Shown here one piece after another: positions 51,260 to 62,373 of a stretch of 64,000 nt of DNA. This DNA is from Thamnaconus septentrionalis. Lineage: Eukaryota; Chordata; Actinopteri; Tetraodontiformes; Monacanthidae. The translations under genes were made by a program, and so were the position numbers. How positions within the stretch are numbered: the first letter of the stretch is position 1; each line of letters begins with the position of its first letter. The stretch is from positions 14,726,001 through 14,790,000 of the forward strand of contig CM020511.1 in assembly GCA_009823395.1 (NCBI GenBank). The letters are read 5' to 3'. The notes beneath the pieces are model-generated. The model had not been told where the DNA came from. It was given only the letters and a program-made list of their open reading frames with translations, and did no database searches.

Positions 51260-52764
51260 ACACGCCTCTGTCCTCGCATTGCCCCTCCAAGAAAGCTGGA
51301 AGTACAAAAAAACCACCACGTACTTGGCAAATACCAGTTGAAACTGGCTGTTGTTGCATGTCTTTTAATGAAAACCTGTTTGTTAAACAACAACAGTTTT
51401 TTAGCCAGTGGTTTGGGAGCCGTCTTTAATAAATGGGAGGGTCCTCTGGAAATTAGCCTGCAGTCATCACACCTCTGTTATTGTTAAACCGCTTTTTTTT
51501 TTTCTTTGTATTTTTGCACAGTGTTTTTTTCTCGGAAATCACGTTTTTTTCACTTCCACTTGAACGTATTTCATGTAAATTATCTTATTTAAAACTAGTT
51601 TTGAATACAAATCTTCCTTCATATTTGTGTTTGTTGTTATTTTTGAGATTCCGTGTCTGAAATATGATTAAAACATCTGCAATCATTTGCGTTTTGATAG
51701 CAAATGTTAACGCAGTGTTTATGAGTTCAAGTAGTACTTTTATATATGACACAGTCTTTCTGTCAGGATCTTATCATGATGCTATGATCTTTTGTTAATG
51801 AGCCTATTCATCTTAGGAATTTTCCATGTGGGTGTTCTGGGCTTTTGTCCAAATCCAGAAATGGGATTTAAAGAATCTAATTTGTCATCTTTGTAATCCC
51901 ATAAACTCAGCACATGCCAGAAGTCAAAAATTCCTTTTCATGTATTTTGGTTTCTGTTTAAAATGTATTTTTCAAAGAGATCTTGTTAATCTTGTTTGGC
52001 TCCTGTGTCAGTGTGTAAATAATTCCAAACATAAAGTATAAAAGATCCACTTTTAAAGGGGCGTCCACACATGGAGGCGGCAAGTTTGGTTGGGACATTT
52101 CGAAGTGAGATTGTCCTGAAGTTTTGTGTCTGAGCCGTTTGTTCTATTGAAAAGGAAGAGCCAGACAAAAGGAGTGATGGACTCGAGCCAACGATCGGGT
52201 GAAAAAAAGACCTGCTGTTGGTCTGGGCGTGTGTGCACGCTGTCTGCTTGTGGTCCCTTAGCATCCAGGTGTGGCATGGCCTGATCTGGAATGACAGCCA
52301 TCACCACTCCTGTCACTCATTGTCTCTGACTATGTTTTAGTTACATGAAGTTCTCACTTGCTTTGCAGTGCAGAATAATTGAATGATTATATTTTGGTCC
52401 TTCTCATCCGGCAGAGCTTGAGCACCAGACCTGCGCATGGCTAAACCATTAGACGTGGTTTGTACATTCCCAGCTGTCACATCCTTAAAGGTCACGTCAG
52501 ACATGTAACTGCACGACTTTTGCGGCCAACTGTCTCAACTAGTTCGCTGCAAATCATCGGCCCCGAAGGCAGGGGCGTGTCTCCTGTTGTCTTTAGCTCC
52601 CAGCACGCGGCAAAACCGAATGTCTCTGCCTTGCACTTCAGAAACCCGAAGCCAAACAGTCTCGTCCGGGTCGCCGAGGATTAATGCGCGGCTCTGGCCT
52701 CAGCCGGCTGCTGCTTTTACAGACGAATCACTGAGGAGGACTTGAGTCTGCAGTACCATTCCGC
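51260..52764 (+). other. tbc1d31 3' end and gap to fam83a
   Basis: An AATAAA signal at 51428-51433 probably ends tbc1d31. The remaining 1.3 kb holds no recognised coding sequence. A GC-richer part at 52500-52760 precedes the fam83a ATG and is the likely fam83a promoter and leader. Confidence 0.5.
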
Positions 52765-55700
52765 ATGGAGAACGGCGGCGCTACCATGGTGTACCAAAGG
52801 ACGTTTAAACCCCAGGGGAAGATGAGGCGACGCATCAAGGACCTCCGCATCTCCTCCTTCTCCTACCTGGACACCTGCAGGGCCCGGCCGGACCTGAGCC
52901 ACAACGAAAGCGTGCGGCTGGCGGTGGACTCCATGCTCACTCGAGGTTTGGAGGCATACCACAAGATGCTGACTGCGGAGGGGGAAGTGGACTTCCTGTC
53001 GGAGCCGGAGAAGACCTACATGCTGCAAAATGGGACGGACGGCTGCGCAGGCTGTGAGTGTTTTCCGCCGACGCACCTGGTGTTCTCTGTCTGAAAAGAC
53101 AAATCCGTTGTTAATGCTCTACAGCAGGGGCGGGCAAACTTTTTGACTGGTGGGGCCGCAACGGGTTTTAAAATGTGGGGGGGAGCAGGAGCAGACGGAT
53201 GGAGTGTTTTGGTGGCCCACCTCATAGGAGAACAAAATATATCATGGGATATGTAGCAAACATGCTTTAATGTCTATTGAAAATGAACAAAAACTTTAGA
53301 ACAAAATCAGTGTCTTTGAAGCCCCACAGTATTCAGCTCTTTATTGAAACCACTCTTATAACACACACAAAAAGGATGAAATACAGCTATTTTATGACTT
53401 ACTAAGTATTAATATAATTTCTTCAAGTTCGACGGGCTGGAACAAAAATCTCAACGGGCAGTAGTTTGACAATGCCTGCTCTATATATACAAAATATCAT
53501 TACAAATGTTTCCTAACAATAAAATTTGCCCCTAGTCATGTCTGTTGGGTTTGTTTATGCTTTTTGTTTGAAACATGCTGAAAGTGAGAAAGTATCAGTT
53601 TCTGATACTCAGTTTTTCTCAATTCAAAACTGAGCAATTGTGAGGGAGAAGGATTTTGGATTAAAATCCGTTTAAGGTAGTTCCAGTTAATTCCTCCTAG
53701 CTCTCTGAGTCATATGTCAAAAATTCGATTAAAAACAGGTTTGGGTCCTTTAATAACTGGGTCACATGTAAATCCAACGGACGCTGCCTCATCTATTGTG
53801 TTGGACCTCTTTTTTTTACGCAGCTGCTCCTGATGCTTCTGATGACCAATTTGAAAGGTTGTCTGTCTTCTCTGAGGCTGAGCTGACCTACAAAATGACA
53901 TCTGCAGAAACTGAGCTGACCCTCACGCCCAACAGAGAAAATGGTAAAGTCAACCGAACCAAAGTGGAGCTCCTCTGTCGTGTTCCTGCATCTTTCTGCA
54001 AATTCTGAACGTTTCCCTCCTCCCCACCAGGCGCGACAAGCACCAATCAGGTCCAGGATGAGCCTACCGTCCAGATTTACTTCCCGTCAGACATAAGGCC
54101 TGCTGGCATCAAAGACGTGGTCAGAAACTTCATCAGAGAAGCAAAAATGGTGTGTGCATTTTCTGTCTCTGTTTGGTTTTCCCTTCTTAATCCTCATGCA
54201 AATGCACTCAGATGGTATGAGGAGAATTTACCATATTCCTGCGCATGTGGGATGTGGTGGAAGAATGAAAGAGCGAACGGTTGTAAACTTGTCCATGCAG
54301 GCCTTGGCTATCGTGATGGAATTCTTCAGTGACGTGGAGCTGCTGTGCGACGTCCTGGTGGCCTGCAAGAAGAGGAACGTGGCCGTTCACCTGCTGCTTG
54401 ACCGCTCCAACCTCGACCTGTTTGTCGACATGTGGCGGGGGCTCCAACTCGATGGCAAAAACTTCCCCGTGAGTGCACGTGAGCCTTTGACCTTCCAACC
54501 GTCTTCAGCATGAACGTGTTCAAACAGAAGTAGACTGACGGGGTGAAGTTCTTCTTTGCAACTTCTTTTGCGAGGTGACCCAGGGCTGCAGTACACGCCT
54601 GGAGCTGAACAAACACGGCCAGTTCAAGAGCTCGTAAAGGTGCATGTTGTTGGACGTGAGCCGAAACTGTCGGGCCGCACGTGATAAAAGCCTGTCAGTC
54701 AAAAACAACATTGCGACCATGCTGCGGAATTCCTTTGGACTATTTGCTTTCAGCCTTTGCATCAGTCACTGCATGTTTTTGAACAATATTTTTCAAATGA
54801 AAAAAAAACTTTAAATTAAAAGCAAAACGTAAAATCAAAACTAATTTTGTGAAATGCCCGCACTGATCCGCACACAAATTTGAAAAAAATAAAAGGTTCA
54901 ATTCACTGAAAAAAGTCCTGTGATGCATTGGTAGAGGTTTTCGGTGCGGAGTGTCGTTGGACACACCTACTGCGCCAGGACTGGGAGGAGGCTGACGGGT
55001 CAGATGACTGAGAGCTTCGTCATCAGAGACTGGACTGAGGCGCTGACTGGCACATACAGGTACTCATGTGAAACACAAACACTTGTGCACACAAATGAGC
55101 CGCAATCACACGAGCTCACGTTGTAATAACAGATATTGTGCAACCGCTCTAACTTCCGAATCTGTGTGTGTGTGTGCGTGTGTGTGTGTGTGTGTGTTGC
55201 CAGCTTCTCCTGGCTGTCGGGGCAGGTCCACCGCTGTCACGCTGTTCTGGTAAAGGGCAGCACGGTCTTACCTTTCCATCAGGAGTTCCACCGGCTCAAC
55301 TCCAGCTCCACACCCGTTCCCGGCTTTGCCACTTACGAGTCCGTGCCCCGGACTCTCCCGCTTAACATTTACAACTCGGTGCACGCCTCTCAGAAGGACC
55401 AAAACAAAGACTTTGAGGCGAAACCGACTTGGACTGAAGACACTCAAACTGCGGATAGCCAAACTCGAGCGAAGCCTGAATCTCTTGCCGAGCTACAGAG
55501 CTCAGTCTCCGAGCGCACAGGGGACAAGGACAACACGCAGCATCCACAAGTGGACCTTGAACCTCTGCTCCACGCGGAGGAAGTGCTGAGGGCGTCTGTG
55601 GGGCAGGCGGAGGATACAACCGACAGTTCAACGACAACAGACGCAAAAACTCTGGAGAAGATCTCCAACCACGACTCGGGTTCCTCAGACCTGCTCAGTG

Positions 55701-56431
55701 ACTCCCTTCAGTCCGAGCTCAGCAGCCTCACCATCAGCTGTATAGCCGACCAGGTTCCGGAATCCAACCTGCAGCAGACCGCCCCGCTATTGAGCAGACG
55801 ACACAGACCTCCGTGTCTGAAGACCTATTTAAAACCGGAGGCGGTCAACGGCCGAGGTGCTGAAGGTCCTGGCGTCCGGCAGAGGCAGAGAGACGGGTTA
55901 TTCAAAGCACTGGGGACTGCCGTCCGGCCAAGCGTGCAGAGGCGAGATTGGTCCTGCCCGCCGAACTTCAAACCGAGGGTTCATTTACAGCCAATGTGTT
56001 CTCAAGCTCTGTCTCCGTCCTTACCGGTGAAAAAAGACAGAAATGCTGGATTCCTCTCCTTTTTCACCCACGCCAAAGAGCACATACTGAACCACCACAA
56101 GGGCCCTCGCCACAGACCCCGAGCCCAGGATCAGCCCGACCGGCACCGCCAGCAATCCCGCTTCCAGCCGCACCGGAGCGCAGAGTCGCTGGTCTCAGCG
56201 CCGGCCCTGAGCACCATGAGTGGCCAGTACCAGCCACGTTGTCTGCTGCTGTCAGACATCAAAGCCAAACGCAACGCGCAGCTCAGACCCGCCGCCCGCC
56301 ACGGCTCCGTCAGGAGCGCCTACGAAGCCGGGCAGCAGGCGAGCTGGAGGCCTGGTGTCACACCGTTGAGGCGGAGCTTGAGCTCAAATGACCGGCGGTG
56401 CTTTTTACACCGGGTGCAAGAAGATAACTGA
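52765..56431 (+). CDS. fam83a: FAM83A-like protein with DUF1669/SACK1 domain (spliced)
   Basis: FAM83 proteins anchor casein kinase 1 through their DUF1669 (SACK1) domain, a phospholipase-D-like fold without activity. Mammalian FAM83A acts in EGFR/RAS/MAPK signalling. Exons: 52765-53053, 53824-53943, 54031-54149, 54301-54468, 54935-55059, 55204-56431, giving 682 aa. The N-terminal part matches the family (ARPDLSHNESVRLAVDSML, AEGEVDFLSEPEK). So do the central strands (FFSDVELLCDVLVACKKRNV) and the pseudo-PLD motif (SFVIRDWTEALTGTY, FSWLSGQVHR). The domain ends near residue 300. The remaining 380 residues are polar, rich in Ser, Pro and basic residues, and probably disordered. The protein is far longer than human FAM83A (434 aa). 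A second ATG at 52786 (MVYQRTF) is an alternative start. Identity as member A rests on neighbours as well as sequence. Confidence 0.9.
53125..53478. mobile_element. hAT-like non-autonomous element in fam83a intron 1
   Basis: Starts CAGGGGCGGGCAAACTTTTT and ends AGTTTGACAATGCCTG, imperfect inverted repeats of the type seen in hAT elements. Flanks CTCTACAG and CTCTATAT look like a decayed 8-base target duplication. Confidence 0.65.
55161..55198. repeat. GT microsatellite at a splice acceptor
   Basis: GT/GC run directly before the acceptor of the last fam83a exon (exon starts 55204). It replaces much of the usual pyrimidine tract. Confidence 0.9.
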
Positions 56432-57900
56432 GGGAGGTCAAGGCCTCATGTTAGTCTCTATGGAATAACAGGACAGAGAAAAAGGGTTACCAGTGTGATC
56501 CATCACCATGGGCAGCTGTGGACATAATGGCTGTCCTTTGGTCGCTAAGTGCAAAGATCCAGGTTTCAATACAGAAATGATTGTGAATCACATCTGACAC
56601 TTTTCTTTTATCTATACAGTGTGTTTTTCATGTAAACGTGACATAAAAAACCTCTAAAAATGTCTTTCTGTTTGACAGCAAACCTAATCAGAAGCCCTGG
56701 CTGTGACATGGAATATTAGATCACACCTTTGTTCGTCCGAGTGGTCTAGAAGTAGCTGGCTCTCAGTTATGATTTGCCAAGAAAGTGAGACAAAGCGCTA
56801 CAGCTTGTTTTTGCACATGACAGCACTGCATCCGAAACAAAGCAAAAAAAACAAACAAAAGAAAAGGTACTTATCATGTCAAATTATATACAGGTAATGA
56901 TAAATACATTGCCAGTGTGTTGAAAAAAATAGAAAAGTTCATTCATCCATATCAAATGGTAGGAAACATTTTGGAGGGGAGGAAAAAATGATTTTTATTC
57001 TGTATCACATTCTGGTGTTTTCCAAAAAATAAATTCTCATCCTGTTGACTCTTCTTGGATTTTACTGCACACAAAGAGGCTGTAAATGCTTTCTTAGCCC
57101 TGGGCCTTTCACACCCACACAGGTGTTGTCAATAACATGCTAATGCACCTTCTGCTCAACACCGCAGCAAACACAGCGACACGCAAACATACTGCAAGTG
57201 AGGAGGTGAAAGTGAGGTGTAGTGTAAGTGAGGACGTTGGTAACTGAAAATGTGTTTTTAAACCGGCCCAAGATTTCGCTCTTCAAAGAGTGACAAGAGA
57301 ATGATATCTCTGTGACTGATCTGTTTTTTTCCCCCGCCTTTGACGTAGATACTATGCATAGGGTTCAAGTGTCCTGCGGTCAGCCGTAAAACAGGCTAAG
57401 CAGTTGAGTAAATTGAGGGACACTGACGTCAAACAAGTCGTCAGTGCATAGCTACAGAGCGGGAAAGAGCTTTGATCAGACGCTCAAGTGCCCTGCTCTG
57501 ACTAACCTAGCTACTGCAGTGGGATCAAACCTTCTGTCTGTCTGTGCTTCTGTTTCAGTGGAAAGTTCCAGCCACCGAGAATCAAGTAAAGAACTCTGTT
57601 CTCTGAAACCTGAGTAATCTGGATGTCCCTTATATAATAATTTAACAGCACATTTAATGACCTGTTTATTTTAAGCCAAGAGACAACCAACCTTTTAGGA
57701 ACTGAGAGCTAATTCATTGGTCCAGAGTCATATGAAGGGTTACTAGCTTGCTAGACTCTCCTGAAATAACAAACTCTCTGAGTTATATATTATTATGAAT
57801 GATACTCGTCTTATACGTCACCTTTGAAATCTCCACAATAATTTTGCCACTCAAGGTTTATATTTCCATGTCCATATCTTTGTTAAATGTCTGGGAAAAC
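56432..57900 (+). other. fam83a 3' UTR and gap before the tRNA array
   Basis: An AATAAA signal at 57028-57033 probably ends fam83a. The 870 bases to the first tRNA hold no recognised gene. The last 120 bases (from about 57790) are a partial copy of the tRNA-array spacer. Confidence 0.45.
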
Positions 57901-57902
57901 GT

Positions 57903-57922
57903 GTCTCTGTGGCGCAATCGGC

Positions 57923-57959
<37 letters not shown>

Positions 57960-57976
57960 GAGCCCACCCAGGGACG
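57903..57976 (+). tRNA. tRNA-Asn (GTT), copy 1
   Basis: A 74-base cloverleaf with acceptor strand GTCTCTG paired to CAGGGAC, anticodon loop CTGTTAA (anticodon GTT) and T arm GGTGGTTCGAGCCCACC. It nearly matches the vertebrate tRNA-Asn consensus. Internal A and B boxes are intact. CCA is not encoded, as usual in eukaryotes. Confidence 0.97.
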
Positions 57977-58136
57977 ATCCTGGCCTGTATTTCCAGAGTA
58001 ATCCTATACTCTTTGCTAGTGAAAATGGTCTGGAGGTTGTGTATTAGGATGTCTATTTTGAAATCTCAAAAATAAATCTGCAACTCAAAGTTTATATTTC
58101 CATGTCCGTATGTTTGTTAAATGTGAGGGGAAATGT

Positions 58137-58156
58137 GTCTCTGTGGCGCAATCAGC

Positions 58157-58193
<37 letters not shown>

Positions 58194-58210
58194 GAGCCCA
58201 CCCAGGGACG
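58137..58210 (+). tRNA. tRNA-Asn (GTT), copy 2, D-loop variant
   Basis: Same 74-base gene as copy 1 except for one change: G18 of the D loop is A (base 58154). G18 is nearly invariant because it pairs with position 55 of the T loop, so this copy may fold less well. The A box overlaps the changed base. Confidence 0.92.
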
Positions 58211-58378
58211 ATCCTAGCCAGCATTTCCAGTGAAGTCTTGTGTTCTTCCTTGATTTAAACAAAATGGTCTGCAGTTTGTGTATTAGGATGTCATTACACT
58301 TTTAAATCTCAAAATAAATCTGCAACTCAAGGTCTCTAATTCAATGTCCATATCTTTATTAAATGTCTGGATAAACGT

Positions 58379-58398
58379 GTCTCTGTGGCGCAATCGGC

Positions 58399-58435
<37 letters not shown>

Positions 58436-58452
58436 GAGCCCACCCAGGGACG
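58379..58452 (+). tRNA. tRNA-Asn (GTT), copy 3
   Basis: Identical to copy 1 over 74 bases. Its 3' spacer is nearly the same as that of copy 4, which points to a recent duplication of the whole unit. Confidence 0.97.
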
Positions 58453-58619
58453 AGCGTTGCCTGCTTTGCCAGAGTAATCATCTGCTCTTTGCTAGTGAAA
58501 ATGGCCCTGGAGCCTAGGTATAGAATGTTGTTAGTCTCTTTTGAAATCTCCACAATAAATTTGCAACTCAAGGTATATATTTCTATGTCCATATATTTAT
58601 TAAATGTCTGGGAAAACGT

Positions 58620-58639
58620 GTCTCTGTGGCGCAATCGGC

Positions 58640-58676
<37 letters not shown>

Positions 58677-58693
58677 GAGCCCACCCAGGGACG
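58620..58693 (+). tRNA. tRNA-Asn (GTT), copy 4
   Basis: Identical to copy 1 over 74 bases. It sits 241 bases after copy 3 in the same orientation. Confidence 0.97.
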
Positions 58694-58872
58694 AGCCTGG
58701 CCTGCATTGCCAGAGTAATCATCTGCTCTTTGCTAGTGAAAATGGCCCTGGAGCCTAGGTATAGAATAATGTTAGTCTCATGAGATGTCTCTTTTGAAAT
58801 CTCCACAATAAATTTGCAACTCAAGGTATATATTTCCATGTCCGTATGTTTGTTAAATGTGAGGGGAAACGT

Positions 58873-58892
58873 GTCTCTGTGGCGCAATCGGC

Positions 58893-58929
<37 letters not shown>

Positions 58930-58946
58930 GAGCCCACCCAGGGACG
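58873..58946 (+). tRNA. tRNA-Asn (GTT), copy 5
   Basis: Identical to copy 1 over 74 bases. Its 3' spacer begins like that of copy 2 (ATCCTAGCCAGCAT). Confidence 0.97.
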
Positions 58947-59123
58947 ATCCTAGCCAGCATCTCCAGAGAAGCCTTGTCTTCTTCCCTCGTGTAAACGGTC
59001 TGGCAACCCCATTTTCTGGGTATTTGGCTGATAACATTACACTTTTTAAATCTCCACAATAAAGTAGCAATTCAACGTTTCTATTTAAATGTCCATGTCT
59101 TTATTAATTGTAGCAGAGTACGT

Positions 59124-59197
59124 GTCTCTGTGGCGCAATCGGCTAGCGCGTTCGGCTGTTAACCAAAAGGTTGGTGGTTCGAGCCCACCCAGGGACG
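59124..59197 (+). tRNA. tRNA-Asn (GTT), copy 6, anticodon-stem variant
   Basis: Same as copy 1 except G41 is A (base 59165), which turns the C29-G41 pair of the anticodon stem into a C-A mismatch. The anticodon and both internal promoter boxes are unchanged. It may be transcribed but less stable, or a decaying copy. Confidence 0.9.
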
Positions 59198-59359
59198 ATC
59201 CTGGCCTGTATTTCCAGAGTAGTCCTGTACTCTTTGCTAGTGAAAATGGTCTGGAGGTTGTGTATTAGGATGTCTATTTTGAAATCTCAAAAATAAACTT
59301 GCAACTCAAAGTTTATATTTCCATGTCCATATCTTTGTTAAATGTCGAGGAAAATGTGT

Positions 59360-59485
59360 GCTGCCTCCTTCCTTCCTCGGTCACGTTGGCGCACAGGTAT
59401 GTGAACTTATCGATCTCTTCAACTTCTTTCTGACCGACTGTCAGGCTAGCTTTACTCTTCTTGTTAGCTTTCAATGCACAAGAAA
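59360..59485 (-). mobile_element. Non-LTR retrotransposon (LINE) reverse-transcriptase fragment
   Basis: The minus strand reads KSKASLTVGQKEVEEIDKF followed by TYLCANVTEEG. This resembles the segment after the RT domain in RTE/CR1/Jockey-type LINEs, where VEDFTYLGS-like motifs are common. Only some 40 codons remain. It abuts the broken end of the tRNA array. Family not assigned. Confidence 0.5.
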
Positions 59486-60138
59486 AAAAAGACCTCGATT
59501 TCGAGATTTGTTTTTTTGCAATTTCTGACAATTCATACAAAATGTACAACAGCCACTGGAATAAAGCTCGTTACATAATAAAACAAAAACAAAGGGGACC
59601 AAATTGTTCAGAATAACTCTAAGACGCACAGAGACAAAATATTTGTGGACATCAAACAGACTTTGAAAAAATACATTCAACTTTAGTAGACTGATAGAAA
59701 CAACATTAAGCATTCAGTGTTTGGTTTTTAATGACTTTAACTTCTCTTTGCTGTGAAGTGATTTTAATATTGGAAAAAGTCTTGGTGCAATAAAATGATG
59801 AAACCAGTTCACACATTGCATGATGATGATGATTAAAAGATAATAAGCAATTAAAAGAGCTTTGAGGCTCACAACTTCAGTACATTAGTATAAATATAAT
59901 ACTCACTGCTGTGTATGAGGGATTTTGCCTCTTCAAACGCTTCAAAAGCTTATTCAAATGTCCTTGAACCCCTCACGTCTTGACCCATGTCGCCATTGTG
60001 TTATTTTCAATGTGTTGAACCCGTGATGGGCTGCATTTCTGGATCCCAGGCTTTGATAGACTCACCAACTTAGCCATCAATCATTCTTAGCTTTGTCCTG
60101 GATCTCCGTCCGTCTCCACGCCTCTCAGACAACAAGCC
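59486..60138. other. Gap between tRNA array/LINE fragment and the C8orf76 homolog
   Basis: AT-rich, with a short GAT repeat (59821-59832). It probably includes the 3' UTR of the minus-strand C8orf76 homolog. No other gene was recognised. Confidence 0.4.
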
Positions 60139-62373
60139 TCATTTTGCTGACCAGCCATCAGTCTTTAGCACTCCGGCCTGCAGGATCTTATCCCACCAGC
60201 GCACCTTGAAGTCTTGCACGCTGACACTGGCCAGACTCTCCCCGTCCTTGTGGTCCTCTCTCATCTTTTCTGGGATGAGATCCTCAGACATCACCTGCCA
60301 GGATGGAGGAGACGGTGCGAGTGTGCCGGTACATGACCCTGACATAACTGCGGGATCGTAACAGAAAAGCAGAGATGTTTGCTCACCTCGGTGAGAGCCT
60401 GTAGTGTCGTTTCTTTCGGATGTAGCCTTCGTAGAGCCTCATCCGTCGTCTTTTGAGCATCTTCACTGCGTTGCAATACGAAGGAGGACTGCTGGTGCCG
60501 AAGAATCTCTAACAGAAGTCTGAGGGTGACAACAGACAAGACTGTTGTTTTTTTGTTGTTTTTTAAATCAACAGCCTATGGTAGCAAGTCATAAGCGTGA
60601 CTGATAATAAGACTAATACGCAATAGAGTAAAAAAAAACCTGAACTGACTGAAAATGACTGACCCTAATTGATGTGGAACATATTGCAAATCAGATATAA
60701 TATCTAAAGGGTTGTTATGAAGATCCGAAACCTGACAAGAAAACACGAGAGGATGATTGCACCTGCTCCTGATGTAACAGCTGCAAGCTTTCAGCCAAAG
60801 TTTGTCCTGGTGAAGTTCCTCCTGCGGCTCCTCATTAATCTTGACCCCTGCTGGTTCATCGCCCTCTGGGGAGCACAAGCATAGCAACAGATCCATCATC
60901 CCATTATCAATTCATTTTCACGCACATTCGTTGGCCGGTTAGGTTGAGCAGAGCCCCCCCGCAACCCTGAGTTCAGGAAGAAGCGGGCATTGAAACTGGA
61001 TGGATGGATGGATGCGTAGATTGAGAAAGCAAAAAGAGGCTGTCGACAGGAAGTTGCTCCTACCTGTTGTTGAGCCGCACTCCAGCAGCTGCAGACACGT
61101 CTGGCCCAGGCTGAACCAGTGCCACGGGTTGAAGGGCAGCAAGCTGCACAGCTGCTGCAGGGATGACATCTTGGATCTCATGCAACCGGACTCCTGATAG
61201 ATGGAGACCTTCACAAGTAGTCAACAGCAGTGTTAATCGTCGTCTAAACAAACAGGAAACAAACATTGATGTTTACAATAGACTGTTTGTTCCTGTTATT
61301 TCAATACTGACCTTGAGCAGTAGGATGCCAGTCAGGTGACAGATGTTGGAGGCTTCTTGGCTCTGAGGAAATACGCAGTGAACGTCAGCGTTCACCATCA
61401 GCTGTTTTGAAAATGACCTTCAGCAGCCTCGCACATTTAGGAAAATAAAAGAACCTCGGGTTCTAGCTTCCTGCAGAAACTCTGTTTTACGTTCCATACA
61501 TTTGCTATCAGTGACCTTTGTGACTTCACAAAGGTCTGATGTTATAAGTGACTCAAGCTGACAAGCTCGCGACATACTGAGATCAACACAAACTGAAGGA
61601 CGACTCTTTAGATAATAACAGAAAATAAACTCAGTTCAGGGTCATTTTAATAATGAAAAATGTAACTGAGGAGTTACCAGTAAGTTAGCCAGGTCCAGTG
61701 CCTTGTCTTGCTGTCCCAGTTTGCTCCAGCATCGGGACATTCCTTCCACTACGTCTCTTTTGACGGTCATGTTGTCACCGTTCCACTCCAGACAGCTGCT
61801 ATAAGCATCCAAGGCTTTCTGCGACCACCAGACCGAGACAACCGAAAGGCCACAAGGATTTCAGACATTAAACGCAAAAGGCAAAAAAATGTTTCAGGAA
61901 TCAAGTTTTAATTGTGTTTGTGAGTGGCGTTTGTCCTAATGAAGCTATTTTCAACATGAAGGAGACATTGACGAACAAATACAGTGCCACTGATTACATT
62001 ATATTAGTTACCTGATAGTTCCCCCGTCTCAGAGACAAGTCACCTCGAAATTTAAACACCTTTAGCTTCTGCAAAGGGTCTTCGGTATCGAGGGCGGCAC
62101 TGTCACAAAACCACTACACAGAAACAAGAAGTAAAGATAATAATTGATTGTTAAGGGTGTGATTTTCCATAATATTACAGTGAATATAAATATGACAGAA
62201 AAGACAATGCGTCGCAGTAAGCTAAAGAATAAATACATGAAACCAGTGTTTGTAGTCAGTGGACTCACCTCTGGCTCACAAAGTTTCGCGTTGTATTTTG
62301 GCAGACCAACACAGGTCCGGTCCTTCACCTCCGAAAACACCGAGTCATCAAATGAGCTTCCGAAAATCTCCAT
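60139..62373 (-). CDS. C8orf76 homolog (spliced)
   Basis: Homolog of human C8orf76, a poorly characterised protein with TPR-like helical repeats. Minus-strand exons: 62373-62269, 62113-62012, 61818-61678, 61362-61312, 61208-61064, 60865-60763, 60519-60387, 60294-60139. All junctions are GT-AG and the joined frame gives 311 aa (human about 380). Matching segments are the N-terminal YNAKLCEPE|WF, KFRGDLSLRRGNYQKAL, VKRDVVEGMSRC, LLPFNPWHWFSLGQT and RLLLEILRHQQSSFVLQ. The final exon carries LIPEKMRED and the C-terminal DKILQAGV. Repeated helix pairs in the first 150 residues fit a TPR-like role in protein binding. No catalytic motif is visible. Neighbour order supports the assignment. The function is not established. 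Confidence 0.88.
60930..61014 (+). mobile_element. SINE/LINE 3'-tail fragment in a C8orf76-homolog intron
   Basis: Contains the end block CCCGCAACCCTGAGTTCAGG, then a GCGGGCATTGAAA-like stretch and four TGGA/ATGG units, the usual 3' end of a common teleost SINE. Confidence 0.65.

Larger units (their letters stand above)
57790..59359 (+). repeat. Tandem array of 234-253 base tRNA-Asn repeat units
   Basis: Six units, each a tRNA-Asn plus about 160-180 bases of related spacer, repeat head-to-tail with start spacing 234, 242, 241, 253 and 251 bases. Each spacer ends with a conserved block (CAATAAA, CAACTCAA, TTTCCATGTCC, GTTAAATGT) just before the next gene. A seventh spacer follows copy 6 but breaks off two bases into the expected next tRNA. 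Confidence 0.95.

Noticed and set aside
52030..52320. Possible MITE upstream of fam83a
   Set aside because: No inverted ends or target duplication could be found.
58398..59070. Open frames running across the tRNA genes
   Set aside because: They repeat the same peptide at every copy because the tRNA sequence has no stop in that frame.
57790..59359. Regular direct repeats that might look like a CRISPR array
   Set aside because: The repeated 74-base unit folds as tRNA-Asn, and the spacers are themselves related copies in vertebrate DNA.
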